This document shows, in pieces, positions 17,339 through 26,087 of a stretch of DNA of 64,000 nt (within the stretch, counting starts at the first letter, position 1; the number at the start of each line of letters is the position of its first letter). The translations under genes were made by a program, and so were the position numbers. The stretch covers positions 3,921,199-3,985,198 of the forward strand of contig CP000875.1 in the NCBI GenBank assembly GCA_000018565.1, read 5' to 3'. The notes under the pieces are model-generated. The model was given only the letters and a program-made list of their open reading frames with translations. It ran no database searches and was not told the origin of the DNA. The stretch is from Herpetosiphon aurantiacus DSM 785 (GTDB lineage: Bacteria; Chloroflexota; Chloroflexia; Chloroflexales; Herpetosiphonaceae).

Positions 17339-18524
17339 AATCGTGGGCATATTGGTAGCCCGATCCATAGCCTAAACCCTTCATCAAGCCAGTGACCGCG
17401 TTGCGTAGATGCAGCGGCACTGGTTCGTTGCGGGTAGCCTCAACATCGTGCAAGACTGCGCCATACGCCCGATAGACCGCATTGCTCTTTGGTGCTTGGG
17501 CCAGATAAACGACGGCTTGCGCCAAGGCCAATGCCCCTTCACCAGCACCCATAAAATGCACAGCTTGCTGGGCTGCCACACAAATTCCCAAAGCCAGTGG
17601 GTCGGCTAAGCCAATATCTTCGACTGCCATACGAATCACGCGGCGGGCCACATACAGCGGGTCTTCGCCGCCCTCAAGCATACGAGCCAGCCAATATAAG
17701 CCGCCATCGGGGTCGCTATCACGGACTGATTTATGCAAGGCTGAAATTGCGTCGTAATGCAATTCGCCAGTTTTGTCGTAGGCCACGTTGCGGCGTTGGT
17801 AGGCCTCAACAATCGCCTCAAGATCGATCAGGCGTTGGCCGTTTGGCTCAGGAACTTGGGTTAATGCGGCGGCTTCGAGCGCAGTCAAGGCGGCGCGGGC
17901 ATCACCACTTGCCAGATGAATCAACATATCGCGGGCTTCGGGGCTAAGTTGCACCTGCTGTTTGCCCAAACCGCGTTCGTTGTCGTTTAATGCGCGTTCG
18001 ATGATCTTATCGATTGCGGCATCTTCCAAGGCTTCGAGCACAATCACCCGACAGCGTGAAAGTAAGGCGCGATTAATTTCAAACGATGGATTTTCAGTGG
18101 TTGCACCAATCAAGGTGACCGTGCCATCCTCAACCGCTGGCAGTACGGCATCCTGTTGCGCTTTGTTCCAACGATGAATTTCATCGATAAACAATACTGT
18201 GCGTTTGCCATACATTCCACGGCGCTCGTTCGCCTCTTTAACGACTTTGCGTAATTCGGCTACGCCAGCGCTGACCGCCGATAGTGGCTCGAAATGTGCC
18301 GAAGAAGCTCCAGCGATAATTCGCGCGAGGGTGGTTTTGCCAGTGCCAGGTGGCCCCCATAAAATCAACGAAATCAATTGATCGCGCTCGATCAGGCGAC
18401 GCAGCAAACGCCCTTCGCCCACAATTTTGGTTTGGCCCTCGTACTCGGCGAGAGTTCGCGGGCGCATACGAGCCGCCAAGGGGGCATCATTGCTTTGGCT
18501 AGCTTGATAGCTAAATAAATCCAT
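17145..18524 (-). CDS. rarA: Replication-associated recombination protein A (RarA/MgsA) AAA+ ATPase
   Basis: ATPase that acts at stalled replication forks with SSB and clamp-loader homology. 459 residues. Walker A is GPPGTGKT (57-64), Walker B VLFIDEIHRWNKAQQD, sensor 1 LIGATTENPSFEIN with Arg finger LLSRCRV. The C-terminal tetramerisation domain follows (DPDGGLYWLARMLEGGEDPLY). It ends with the family-typical YYYPTDHGYE segment, then a variable Ser/Thr/Pro-rich tail. The last 64 residues are encoded antisense to the DUF454 gene tail. The start region is divergent from a lipoprotein gene 41 bases away. Confidence 0.95.
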   Translation of the reverse strand: MDLFSYQASQSNDAPLAARMRPRTLAEYEGQTKIVGEGRLLRRLIERDQLISLILWGPPGTGKTTLARIIAGASSAHFEPLSAVSAGVAELRKVVKEANERRGMYGKRTVLFIDEIHRWNKAQQDAVLPAVEDGTVTLIGATTENPSFEINRALLSRCRVIVLEALEDAAIDKIIERALNDNERGLGKQQVQLSPEARDMLIHLASGDARAALTALEAAALTQVPEPNGQRLIDLEAIVEAYQRRNVAYDKTGELHYDAISALHKSVRDSDPDGGLYWLARMLEGGEDPLYVARRVIRMAVEDIGLADPLALGICVAAQQAVHFMGAGEGALALAQAVVYLAQAPKSNAVYRAYGAVLHDVEATRNEPVPLHLRNAVTGLMKGLGYGSGYQYAHDFKDAQVEQEHLPPNLAGHRYYYPTDHGYEARVQQRLAWRYPEDQAATSEASTSATTPQSPPPKG

Positions 18525-18565
18525 GAGTTGTGATACCTTTCTTATGATGATGTTTAGGAGGTACC

Positions 18566-19822
18566 ATGCGCAAAGCTCTGCTTTTGATCAGTTTGCTTGG
18601 TTTGTTGGCCGCTTGTGGCGAGCAACAAGTCGATGCGCCGATTGCACCAACCACCGTGCCGCTCAACCAAGCCGCTGGCAGTTCCACCACACCTGTTGCC
18701 ACCGCAACAACTAGTATTGTACCAAGCCCTGAGCCAACAACAAGTGCAGGCAAGCCAGCACGCAACGCGCCAACCGCCGTAGTCGAGCCAACCGATGCGG
18801 TTACTTTGCCCGATGGCTTTGGCATTAGTGTGTTTCAAAGTAAGCTGGCTGGCCCGCGCATGTTGGCGATTGGCCCTGATGGCGCGATTTATACCGCTGA
18901 GCGTGGGGAGGATCGGATTGTCCGCTTGCCTGATCGCAACGCCGATGGTTTGGCTGATGGCGTTGAGGTGATTGCTGATGGCTTCGATTCACCCTCAAGC
19001 ATGATTTTCGACCAAGCTGGAAATTTATATGTCGCCGAAACCACCAAAGTGATCAAATTAACCCAGCCTGATGCTGAAGGCAAATATACTCAACGCCAAA
19101 CGATCATCGATGGCTTGCCTGCTGGCGGCCATAGCACCCGCACCTTGCTATTCAGCCCTGATGAAAGCAAATTGTATGTGGCGGTTGGTTCATCGTGCAA
19201 TGTTTGCAACGAAGAAGATGAGCGACGGGCAACCGTGATGGAATATGATCCCGATGGCAGCAATGGCCGAATTTATGCCAAGGGCTTACGCAACGCGGTG
19301 GGCATTACTTGGCGGCCTGGCACGAATGAATTGTGGGCTACCAACAATGGTCGCGACATGTTGGGCGACGACCAACCACCAGAAACTGTCAACGTGGCAA
19401 CCAGCGCTGGCCTGGATTTTGGCTGGCCTCGCTGTCACTCAGGGCGGATTGCCGACCCTGAATTTGGCAAAGATGCCAATGCCTGCCAAGGTGTTACGCC
19501 GCCTGCGGTCGAGATGCAAGCCCACAGCGCTCCGCTCGGTTTGGCATTTGGCAACGGCAGCAACTTCCCCGAACCCTATCAAAGCGGCTTGTTTGTGGCT
19601 TTCCACGGCTCATGGAATCGCTCAAGCCCAACGGGTTATAAAGTGGTGTTTATTCCCGTAACTGATGGCAAAGCTGGCAATGCCCAAGATTTTGCCACTG
19701 GCTGGCTGACCGATGCTGGAGCGGTTTGGGGCCGACCAGTTGATGTAATTGTGGGCCGTGACGGTAGTTTATATATTTCCGATGACGCTGGCGGCGCGAT
19801 TTACCGCGTCTTTGCCAAATAA
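18566..19822 (+). CDS. Lipoprotein with sorbosone dehydrogenase-like (PQQ-type) beta-propeller
   Basis: 418 residues: signal peptide with lipobox LLAAC (Cys at about 17), a Thr/Ser/Pro-rich linker (to about 75), and a beta-propeller of the soluble glucose/L-sorbosone dehydrogenase family. Characteristic blocks are AGPRMLAIGPDGAIYTAER, KGLRNAVGITWRPGTNELWATNNGRD, TSAGLDFGWPRC, SAPLGLAFG, VAFHGSWNRS and GRPVDVIVGRDGSLYISDD. Such proteins oxidise sugars or related alcohols with bound PQQ on the cell surface. AGGAGG precedes the ATG. A terminator follows directly, so it appears to be a single-gene unit. Confidence 0.88.
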   Translation: MRKALLLISLLGLLAACGEQQVDAPIAPTTVPLNQAAGSSTTPVATATTSIVPSPEPTTSAGKPARNAPTAVVEPTDAVTLPDGFGISVFQSKLAGPRMLAIGPDGAIYTAERGEDRIVRLPDRNADGLADGVEVIADGFDSPSSMIFDQAGNLYVAETTKVIKLTQPDAEGKYTQRQTIIDGLPAGGHSTRTLLFSPDESKLYVAVGSSCNVCNEEDERRATVMEYDPDGSNGRIYAKGLRNAVGITWRPGTNELWATNNGRDMLGDDQPPETVNVATSAGLDFGWPRCHSGRIADPEFGKDANACQGVTPPAVEMQAHSAPLGLAFGNGSNFPEPYQSGLFVAFHGSWNRSSPTGYKVVFIPVTDGKAGNAQDFATGWLTDAGAVWGRPVDVIVGRDGSLYISDDAGGAIYRVFAK

Positions 19823-19843
19823 CCAAGTTCAGGTTTGCTTACC

Positions 19844-19871
19844 AAGGGTTGTTGCATAACAACCCTTTTTT
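19844..19871 (+). terminator. Intrinsic terminator
   Basis: A perfect 10-bp stem (AAGGGTTGTT at 19844-19853, complement at 19858-19867) with a GCAT tetraloop is followed by a run of T residues, 21 bases after the dehydrogenase-like gene. Confidence 0.9.
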
Positions 19872-20137
19872 AGTTAAATCGGCGCTAAACTAAGCCCAAG
19901 CCAGCGTTTGGCGTAATTGTTGTTTAAGTGTAAAACGTTATTGGCTTGCAGCATCCCCTATTTGGTGGATGAATTTGGTTCAACTATTCCCAATAATGGG
20001 GGATGACGGCTAAATTAAGACACGACCTTGGGCAAATTGCACAAATTACTATCTTGGCGTAGCATAGGTATAAGCTATATTGCGCTTAACATTACTTTAC
20101 ACTTTGTTGTCTGCCGTTGGTTTGAGGAGGCTGCCGC
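19872..20137. promoter_or_regulatory. Intergenic region with weak promoter candidate for the molybdopterin-fold lipoprotein
   Basis: No ORF was seen. Near 20050-20081, TTGGCG is followed after 16 bases by TATATT (extended by AAGC), a plausible but weak -35/-10 pair. A CCCCTATT/AATAATGGGGG imperfect dyad lies around 19958-20007. GAGGAGG just before the lipoprotein ATG marks the 3' edge. Confidence 0.35.
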
Positions 20138-20722
20138 ATGGGCCGCTCGTTGCACACTGGGTTTCGGTTATTGATGGTTACTATGGTTGTTTTGGGGAGT
20201 TTGGTTGCTTGTGGCGAAACCACCATCGATCCGGCGAGCACCTACAAAGTTATTACTCCAGCCTCGATCAAAGCTGGTGAGGCGATTCCAGCCCCTAATT
20301 CAGAGGTTATTTTGAGCCTCAGCGGCCTAATTGGCCAGACCAACAATGCCCAACAACTCGATTTTAGTATGGAAACGCTTGAGCAATTGGACGTGGTTGA
20401 ATATACCCTCGAAGATCCCTTTTTGGGTCGCACCGTCACCTACCAAGGGGTTTTGATCAGCAGTATCTTTGAGGCGGCTAAGGTTACTGAGGGAGCCAAA
20501 ACGGTCAAAGCTGTAGCGCTGAATGATTATAGCGTTGATATTCCAATCGATGAATTACGCACAATGCCTGTCATCTTGGCGACTCGGATTGATGGTGAGC
20601 GCATGGCCGTCGCCGATAAAGGCCCGTTGGAAATTGTTTTTCCATACCACGCCTACAAGCTTGAGCATGAAAAATATGTTGGTATGTGGATCTGGCAGTT
20701 GCGGAGTATGGAGATTAAATAA
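20138..20722 (+). CDS. Lipoprotein with molybdopterin-oxidoreductase-like (SUOX) fold
   Basis: 194 residues with lipobox LVAC (Cys at about 25). The body matches the small sulfite-oxidase-fold family: ILSLSGLIG, a central TYQGVLISSIFEAA, VKAVALNDYSVDIPIDEL and the ending RMAVADKGPLEIVFPY. The Cys that binds molybdopterin in true enzymes is not evident, so a ligand-binding or sensory role is more likely than catalysis. GAGGAGG precedes the ATG. Its stop overlaps the ATG of the STAS protein by one base, which ties the two functionally. Confidence 0.8.
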   Translation: MGRSLHTGFRLLMVTMVVLGSLVACGETTIDPASTYKVITPASIKAGEAIPAPNSEVILSLSGLIGQTNNAQQLDFSMETLEQLDVVEYTLEDPFLGRTVTYQGVLISSIFEAAKVTEGAKTVKAVALNDYSVDIPIDELRTMPVILATRIDGERMAVADKGPLEIVFPYHAYKLEHEKYVGMWIWQLRSMEIK

Positions 20723-21861
20723 TGCAACCTCGCCGCTGGATTCATCGATTGGTACTGGCAGGCACAAGCTTGATCTTTTTGGTCTTGCTTGTGCTGTTGG
20801 GCTTTAATTTACAAACTTTAGGCATGGCAACGCGCTTTTTTACCCTTGATGGCGGTATTTGGAACCCAACTCAGCTTGAGCGCGAAATTCTACGCTTGCG
20901 GGTAATTGCCAACGAAATTAGTATGGGCACGCCCAATTTAGGCAACGAGTTTGTGTTGCGACGTAATTTAGTTGGCAGCCGAATTAATGTACTGAGTGAT
21001 TTTTATCGGGTTGAGCATGAAGATCAGCGCAGCATGCTCGAACGCAGCTCATTTGAGGTGATTAAGCGTGAATTTTTTACGCTGGAAAATCAAACTCGCT
21101 TCAATATCTCAGATCATTCGGTACAAGCATTAATTCCTGTTTTAGTAAACATGGAATCCAATGCTCGCGTAATGGTCAATGAGCGCCGCCAAATTGTTGA
21201 TCGAGCCTCGCAGTTTCAACGCCAATCGCTTGAACGCTTGCGAGTTACGCTCTTATTTATGCTTGGTGGCATTTTAATTCAAGTACCGATTTTCTTTTTG
21301 TTGACGCGCCGCCGCTTTGATACGACCTTGCAAAAAGCCTATAGCACTTTGCAAGAGCGTTCAACCGCGCTTGAGCAATCGCAACGCGAATTAGCAAGCT
21401 CACATACCCATGCCCAACAACAAAACGAGGCCTTGCAAAAAACCTTGGCCGATTTAGAGCACAGTATGGCTGAACGCAGCGCATTGCAAACCACCGTGCA
21501 GCAGATGCAGTTTCCGATTATTCCATTGCGCAATCGCATGGCAATTATGCCCGTAATTGGCAATTTGTCAGCTGAACGGATCAAAATTGCTACCGATTCG
21601 GCTGGACATTATGTTGAAGCCAAACGGATCAAAATCTTGCTGTTTGATATAACTGGGGTTTCGGCGATTGATCAAGCGGCGGCGGCTAGTATGCAGCAAT
21701 TATTGCAAATGTTGCGTTTGCTCGGCTGTGAGCCAGTTTTGGTTGGGGTAACGCCCGCTGTAGCCGAAGAATTGGTGCACACTGGCTTGATTCAGCAAAA
21801 CTTACAAACCTACGCTAATTTGCAACAGGCAATTGAGGTTACCGCCAAAACAATTGAGTAG
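20722..21861 (+). CDS. Membrane sensor with C-terminal STAS domain
   Basis: 379 residues: a membrane segment at about 10-32, an extracytoplasmic helical domain of about 140 residues, a second membrane segment at about 175-197 (LLFMLGGILIQVPIFFLL), a coiled coil (about 205-255) and a STAS domain (about 258-375, MAIMPVIGNLSAERI to LLFDITGVSAIDQAAAASMQQLL). The layout recalls RsbR-type sensors of stressosome pathways, but with a two-pass receptor fused on. The Ser after DQAAA in many RsbR proteins is here Ala-Ala-Ser. Translationally coupled to the SUOX-fold lipoprotein, it is probably the receptor reading that protein's state. Confidence 0.8.
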   Translation: MQPRRWIHRLVLAGTSLIFLVLLVLLGFNLQTLGMATRFFTLDGGIWNPTQLEREILRLRVIANEISMGTPNLGNEFVLRRNLVGSRINVLSDFYRVEHEDQRSMLERSSFEVIKREFFTLENQTRFNISDHSVQALIPVLVNMESNARVMVNERRQIVDRASQFQRQSLERLRVTLLFMLGGILIQVPIFFLLTRRRFDTTLQKAYSTLQERSTALEQSQRELASSHTHAQQQNEALQKTLADLEHSMAERSALQTTVQQMQFPIIPLRNRMAIMPVIGNLSAERIKIATDSAGHYVEAKRIKILLFDITGVSAIDQAAAASMQQLLQMLRLLGCEPVLVGVTPAVAEELVHTGLIQQNLQTYANLQQAIEVTAKTIE

Positions 21862-21878
21862 ATGCCAGTTCGGTTGTT

Positions 21879-21912
21879 GATCCACGAAGGACACGAAGAG
21901 CACGAAGGATAC
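21879..21912. repeat. Dispersed repeat family B
   Basis: GATCCACGAAGGACACGAAG followed by AGCACGAAGG. Copies or variants occur at 34769-34853, 41624-41740 and 62931-62999. The unit is a short run of CACGAAG-type words, reads on either strand and is always intergenic here. Function unknown. Confidence 0.75.
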
Positions 21913-22011
21913 AGCAGGCGATGGGCTTTTGGCTAGCGACAATCATGGGAATACCTAAACGTGTTCCGATAGCCCATAGCTGGAATGGTTCATTCGGTTG
22001 GCAACCATGCC

Positions 22012-22070
22012 ATGCCCTCACCCTCAGCCCCTCTCCCACGGCGGCGGGCGAGGGGAGCACTCCTGGGGCG
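22012..22070. repeat. Dispersed repeat family C, partial copy
   Basis: CCCTCACCCTCAGCCCCTCTCCC followed by GGCGGCGGGCGAGGGG, a shorter version of the element at 16556-16670 (only the segment names are given; the full element is longer). Confidence 0.65.
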
Positions 22071-22168
22071 GTTCACCTCGCCTTGCGGGCGGTTGTTAAT
22101 GCGATAAACCATTACAGATAGCCGATAGCCATACTTTTCTCTGCGCTGCTGCGTTAAACGAGTAATCT

Positions 22169-22212
22169 ATCTTCTGCCTTTTGACTTCTGCCTTTTGATT
22201 TTCTTGCTCTTG
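22169..22212. repeat. Dispersed repeat family A copy
   Basis: CTTCTGCCTTTTGACTTCTG then CCTTTTGATTTTCTTG, related to the right arm of the element at 1609-1645. Together with the family B and C copies it makes most of the 450-base gap between the STAS gene and the hydrolase gene. Confidence 0.65.
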
Positions 22213-22310
22213 ATCTTCAATTAGTTCTTTGTGATAATGGGCTTGGGCAATGTAGCTCACATCGATGCCGCCCGATCAGCGTTCTCCATTTCAGCCACAA
22301 GGGAGATAGT

Positions 22311-22952
22311 ATGCAGATCGATCCATCCACAACCGCACTGGTCTTGATTGAATTTCAAAACGATTTCACCTCGGAAGGCGGGGCGCTCCACGGTGCTGTT
22401 GCCGAAAGTATGCAAGCTACCAATATGCTGGCCAACGCGATCGAAACGGTCAAACAAGCGCGTGAAGCAGGCGTGACGATCATTCATGCGCCAATTTCAT
22501 TTGCCGAAGGCTACCGCGAAATTACCAGCCATCCCTATGGCATTCTCAAGGGCGTGGTCGATAACAATGCCTTTCGCAAGGGCACATGGGGCGCAGAATT
22601 GGTCGATGTGCTGACCCCAGAAAGCAGCGATATTGTGATCGAGGGCAAGCGTGGCCTCGATACCTTCGCCAGCACCAACCTCGATTTTATTTTGCGCAGC
22701 CGTGGCTTGACCAACTTGGTTTTGGCGGGCTTTTTGACCAACTGCTGCGTCGAATCGACCATGCGCTCAGGCTATGAACGTGGCTACAATGTCATCACTT
22801 TGACCGATTGCGTGGCCGCCACCAGCGCCGAAGAGCAACAAGGCGCAATCAGCAAAGATTATCCAATGTTCTCGCATCCCATGGATCATCAGCAATTCCT
22901 CGAAATTTTGAGCGGACGCAGTGCCATGGTTAATGCTAGTCGCGGCTACTAA
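22311..22952 (+). CDS. Isochorismatase-family cysteine hydrolase
   Basis: 213 residues, cytoplasmic. The Asp-Lys-Cys catalytic set is present: D in LIEFQNDF (about residue 17), K in IEGKRGLDTF, and C in GFLTNCCVESTMRSGYERGY. Related enzymes hydrolyse isochorismate, nicotinamide, N-carbamoyl compounds or other amides, and the exact substrate cannot be set from sequence. GGGAG lies upstream of the ATG. The next gene starts 2 bases after the stop, so the hydrolase and the flavin/iron-sulfur oxidoreductase form one operon. Confidence 0.9.
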   Translation: MQIDPSTTALVLIEFQNDFTSEGGALHGAVAESMQATNMLANAIETVKQAREAGVTIIHAPISFAEGYREITSHPYGILKGVVDNNAFRKGTWGAELVDVLTPESSDIVIEGKRGLDTFASTNLDFILRSRGLTNLVLAGFLTNCCVESTMRSGYERGYNVITLTDCVAATSAEEQQGAISKDYPMFSHPMDHQQFLEILSGRSAMVNASRGY

Positions 22953-22954
22953 CG

Positions 22955-25843
22955 ATGAATCACGCAGCAGAACTTCAGGCTGAGGTTTTGGCTGCACTTC
23001 AGCGGTCGGTTCGTGGCAAGGTTCACGCCGACCGCTTGACATGTGCGCTGTATAGCACCGATGCCTCTTCCTACGCCGTCATGCCCAAAGCGGTGGTTAT
23101 TCCGCACGATCGCGCCGATTTGCAGGCAATCGTCGAAATTGCTCAACGCTACCATGTGCCAATTGTGCCGCGTGGCGGTGGCACAAGCCTCTCGGGCCAA
23201 GCGATTGGCGCGGGCATTATCGTCGATCTTTCGCATTCATTCGGCCAAATTGGCAAATTCGATCCAAGTAGCCGCCAGATTTGGGTTGAAGCTGGCTGCA
23301 CGCTTGATCGCTTGAATAATTTCCTCAAACCACATGGCCTAATGTTTGGCCCCGACCCTTCGTCGAGTGCTTCGGCCACGATCGGCGGCATGCTCGGCAA
23401 TAATTCAACTGGCTCGCATTCAATTGTCTATGGCATGACTGTTGATCATACCCTCGCCATGGAAACGATTTTAGATGATAGCTCGCTGGCGATTTGGTCA
23501 ACCCAAGCAGCCAATAATCCGCGTCAGCAACAGATTCAAGCTCAACTTGGCCAAATTGTTGAGCGTTATGCTCCCAACATTGAGCGCGATTATCCACAAG
23601 TTTGGCGCAATGTGGCAGGCTACAATCTCCAACGCCTGCTGCAACGCCAGCAACAGCAACAACCATTTAGCGCTGTGCCAATTTTGGTTGGTAGCGAGGG
23701 CACGCTCGGCTTGACGGTTGCCGCCCAACTCAGCTTGGTACCACGGCCAAAGGTCACACGGTTGGCACTCTGGCATTTTGATGATCTTCAGCGAGCCTTG
23801 GCTTTAGTACCCGAAATTCTGCGCTTTCAGCCAAGCGCTGTCGAATTATTTGATCGCTATTTTATTAATTTGACTCGCCAAAACCCTGAGTATGGTTCGC
23901 GCCTGAGTTTTGTGGTGGGCGAGCCACGGGTGGTCTTAATTGTTGAATGGGCGGGAACCGATTCCACTGAATTAGCTGCCAACGATGCGGCCTTAGAAGC
24001 TCATTTACGCGCGTTGGGCGAAACTGGCCTGATTGTGCGCGAAACAACACCCGCTGCCATTGCCAATGTTTGGGCGGTGCGCAAGGCTGGATTAGGCTTG
24101 TTGATGAGCCAGCGCGGCGATGCCAAACCCCTGGCTTTTGTTGATGACGCAACCGTGCCAGTCGAACGTTTGGCCGAATATGCCCGTGGCGTTGAAGCGA
24201 TTTGCCGCGAAGCTGGCACTGAAGCCACGTTTTATGCTCATGCCTCGGTTGGCTGCTTACACATCAATCCATTAATTAATTTGAAAACTGAGCATGGTTT
24301 AGCCCAGATGGCTCAAATTTCGCAGGCCGTTGCTAGTTTAGCAATTAGCCTTGGCGGCACAACCACGGGCGAACATGGCGAGGGTTTGGCTCGATCTGCC
24401 TTCAATCAAAAATTGTATGGCACGGAACTGCATCAAGCTTTTGGCGAAATCAAGCAATTGTTCGACCCAAACCAAATCTTCAACCCAGGCAAGATTTTGA
24501 CCGCACCCCAGCCGTGGCAACCTGAAATCCTGCGCATCAACCCCAGCTACCAAACGCCGCATGCGCCCAGCGTAACTTTTTTTGATTTTACGCCTGATGG
24601 CGGTTTTGCTGGCTTAGTCGAGATGTGCAACGGCCAAGGGGTTTGCCGCAAAGATGATGCAGGCGTAATGTGTCCATCGTATATGGCGACTCACGACGAG
24701 GCCAACTCGACTCGTGGCCGTGCCAATGCCCTACGTGCAGCCATGACTGGTCAGCTTGGAACGGCTGGATTGAGCAGCCCTGAATTGCACGAGGCCATGG
24801 ATTTATGCCTTGAATGCAAGGCTTGTAAACGCGAATGCCCATCGATTGTTGATATGGCGCGGCTCAAATCGGAGTGGCTAGCGCACTATCAAGCAACTCA
24901 TGGCGTGCCCTGGCGCAGCCGTTTGTTTGGCCAGATCGCTAAAATCAACCAACTCGGCATGTTGGTTCCACGCTTAAATAATTGGGTTTTGGCGCAACCA
25001 ATCACCCGTTGGCTACTCGATCGCAGTTTGGGCATCGATCAACGACGGCAACTGCCAGCTTTGGCGCGTAGCTCATTTCGGACATGGTTTAAACGCCAAA
25101 CCCAAAACCAAGCTGCGCCGCTTGGCCCATTGATTCTGTGGGATGATACCTTTACGCTCTACAACGAACCTCAGATCGGCCAAGCAGCGGTCAAAATGCT
25201 TAGCGCAGCAGGCTACAAGGTTTATTTAATCGAAGAACGGCATTGTTGTGGCAGGCCATTAATTTCTAAGGGAATGTTGGCCGAGGCTCGGGCAAATGCT
25301 GAGTATAATATCGCACTACTCGCGCCATTCGCTGAGTTGGGCGTGCCAATTATTGGGCTAGAACCAAGTTGTATTGCCAGCTTTCGCGATGAATACCCAG
25401 CGCTGGTGACGACCAAGGCTGCCAACATCGTGGCAGCACAAAGCTATTTCATTGAAGAATTTTTGGTTAAGCTGGCGGCTGAGGGCGTTACTTGGCATTG
25501 GAAAGAGCAGCTACCAGCCGATCAGGTTTTGGTGCATGGTCATTGCTATCAAAAAGCCTTGATCAGCACCAACCCTCTGTTGGCGATGTTGCGGCTCGTG
25601 CCAAACTTAGCAGTCCACGAAATTGAGAGCGGTTGTTGCGGAATGGCTGGCTCGTTTGGCTATGAACGTGAGCATTATGAAGTTTCAATGGCTTGTGGCG
25701 AGCAGCGCCTATTTCCAGCGATTCGCAGCAGCCACCAGCCAATTCTTGCAGCTGGCATGTCTTGTCGCCATCAAATTGAGGCTGGCACAGGCGTAATCGC
25801 CCAGCATCCGATTGTTTTTTTGGCCGATTGTTTAGCCGATTAA
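22955..25843 (+). CDS. FAD-binding and iron-sulfur oxidoreductase (D-lactate/glycolate dehydrogenase type)
   Basis: 962 residues fusing a GlcD-like flavoprotein (about 1-520) to a GlpC-like iron-sulfur module. FAD-domain motifs are VPRGGGTSLSGQAIGAG and GTLGLTVAAQLSLVPRPK; the C-terminal FAD cap has TTTGEHGEGLARS. Two ferredoxin-type Cys clusters follow (CNGQGVCRKDDAGVMCPSY and CLECKACKRECPS), then two CCG-type repeats (RHCCGRPL and SGCCGMAGSFGYE). It probably oxidises a 2-hydroxy acid at the membrane and passes electrons to quinone. It is co-transcribed with the isochorismatase-like hydrolase. Length and domain order match known fused dehydrogenases. Confidence 0.9.
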   Translation: MNHAAELQAEVLAALQRSVRGKVHADRLTCALYSTDASSYAVMPKAVVIPHDRADLQAIVEIAQRYHVPIVPRGGGTSLSGQAIGAGIIVDLSHSFGQIGKFDPSSRQIWVEAGCTLDRLNNFLKPHGLMFGPDPSSSASATIGGMLGNNSTGSHSIVYGMTVDHTLAMETILDDSSLAIWSTQAANNPRQQQIQAQLGQIVERYAPNIERDYPQVWRNVAGYNLQRLLQRQQQQQPFSAVPILVGSEGTLGLTVAAQLSLVPRPKVTRLALWHFDDLQRALALVPEILRFQPSAVELFDRYFINLTRQNPEYGSRLSFVVGEPRVVLIVEWAGTDSTELAANDAALEAHLRALGETGLIVRETTPAAIANVWAVRKAGLGLLMSQRGDAKPLAFVDDATVPVERLAEYARGVEAICREAGTEATFYAHASVGCLHINPLINLKTEHGLAQMAQISQAVASLAISLGGTTTGEHGEGLARSAFNQKLYGTELHQAFGEIKQLFDPNQIFNPGKILTAPQPWQPEILRINPSYQTPHAPSVTFFDFTPDGGFAGLVEMCNGQGVCRKDDAGVMCPSYMATHDEANSTRGRANALRAAMTGQLGTAGLSSPELHEAMDLCLECKACKRECPSIVDMARLKSEWLAHYQATHGVPWRSRLFGQIAKINQLGMLVPRLNNWVLAQPITRWLLDRSLGIDQRRQLPALARSSFRTWFKRQTQNQAAPLGPLILWDDTFTLYNEPQIGQAAVKMLSAAGYKVYLIEERHCCGRPLISKGMLAEARANAEYNIALLAPFAELGVPIIGLEPSCIASFRDEYPALVTTKAANIVAAQSYFIEEFLVKLAAEGVTWHWKEQLPADQVLVHGHCYQKALISTNPLLAMLRLVPNLAVHEIESGCCGMAGSFGYEREHYEVSMACGEQRLFPAIRSSHQPILAAGMSCRHQIEAGTGVIAQHPIVFLADCLAD

Positions 25844-25899
25844 GCTACAAGCAAGCGTAGAATTTTCATAGTTGTTCAATTGTTTGTTCATCCAACAAA

Positions 25900-25929
25900 T
25901 TGACAAAAGCCATGGCTTTGGCGTATAGT
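25900..25929 (+). promoter_or_regulatory. Promoter with palindromic spacer upstream of the NRPS genes
   Basis: TTGACA (25900-25905) and TATAGT (25924-25929) are separated by 18 bases. Bases 25906-25919 of the spacer, AAAGCCATGGCTTT, form a perfect 14-bp palindrome, a likely operator. The leader to the ATG at 26088 is about 150 bases. Confidence 0.75.
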
Positions 25930-26087
25930 ATGGACTTGAAGAGTCGTGTGTATTTGATGATTCCCCTAACCGATCACCATGCCCTGCCTACGGGGCTATT
26001 TGGCGGTTGCGCTGAGGCTATCGCTGCTCCATAGGCATCGCAACAATTCTAAAACTACAATCTAAAACGATGCGAAGGAGCCGTGTT

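Noticed and set aside
20138-20722. Calling the SUOX-fold lipoprotein an active molybdenum enzyme
   Set aside because: The conserved Cys that ligates the cofactor is not evident and the protein is only one domain long.
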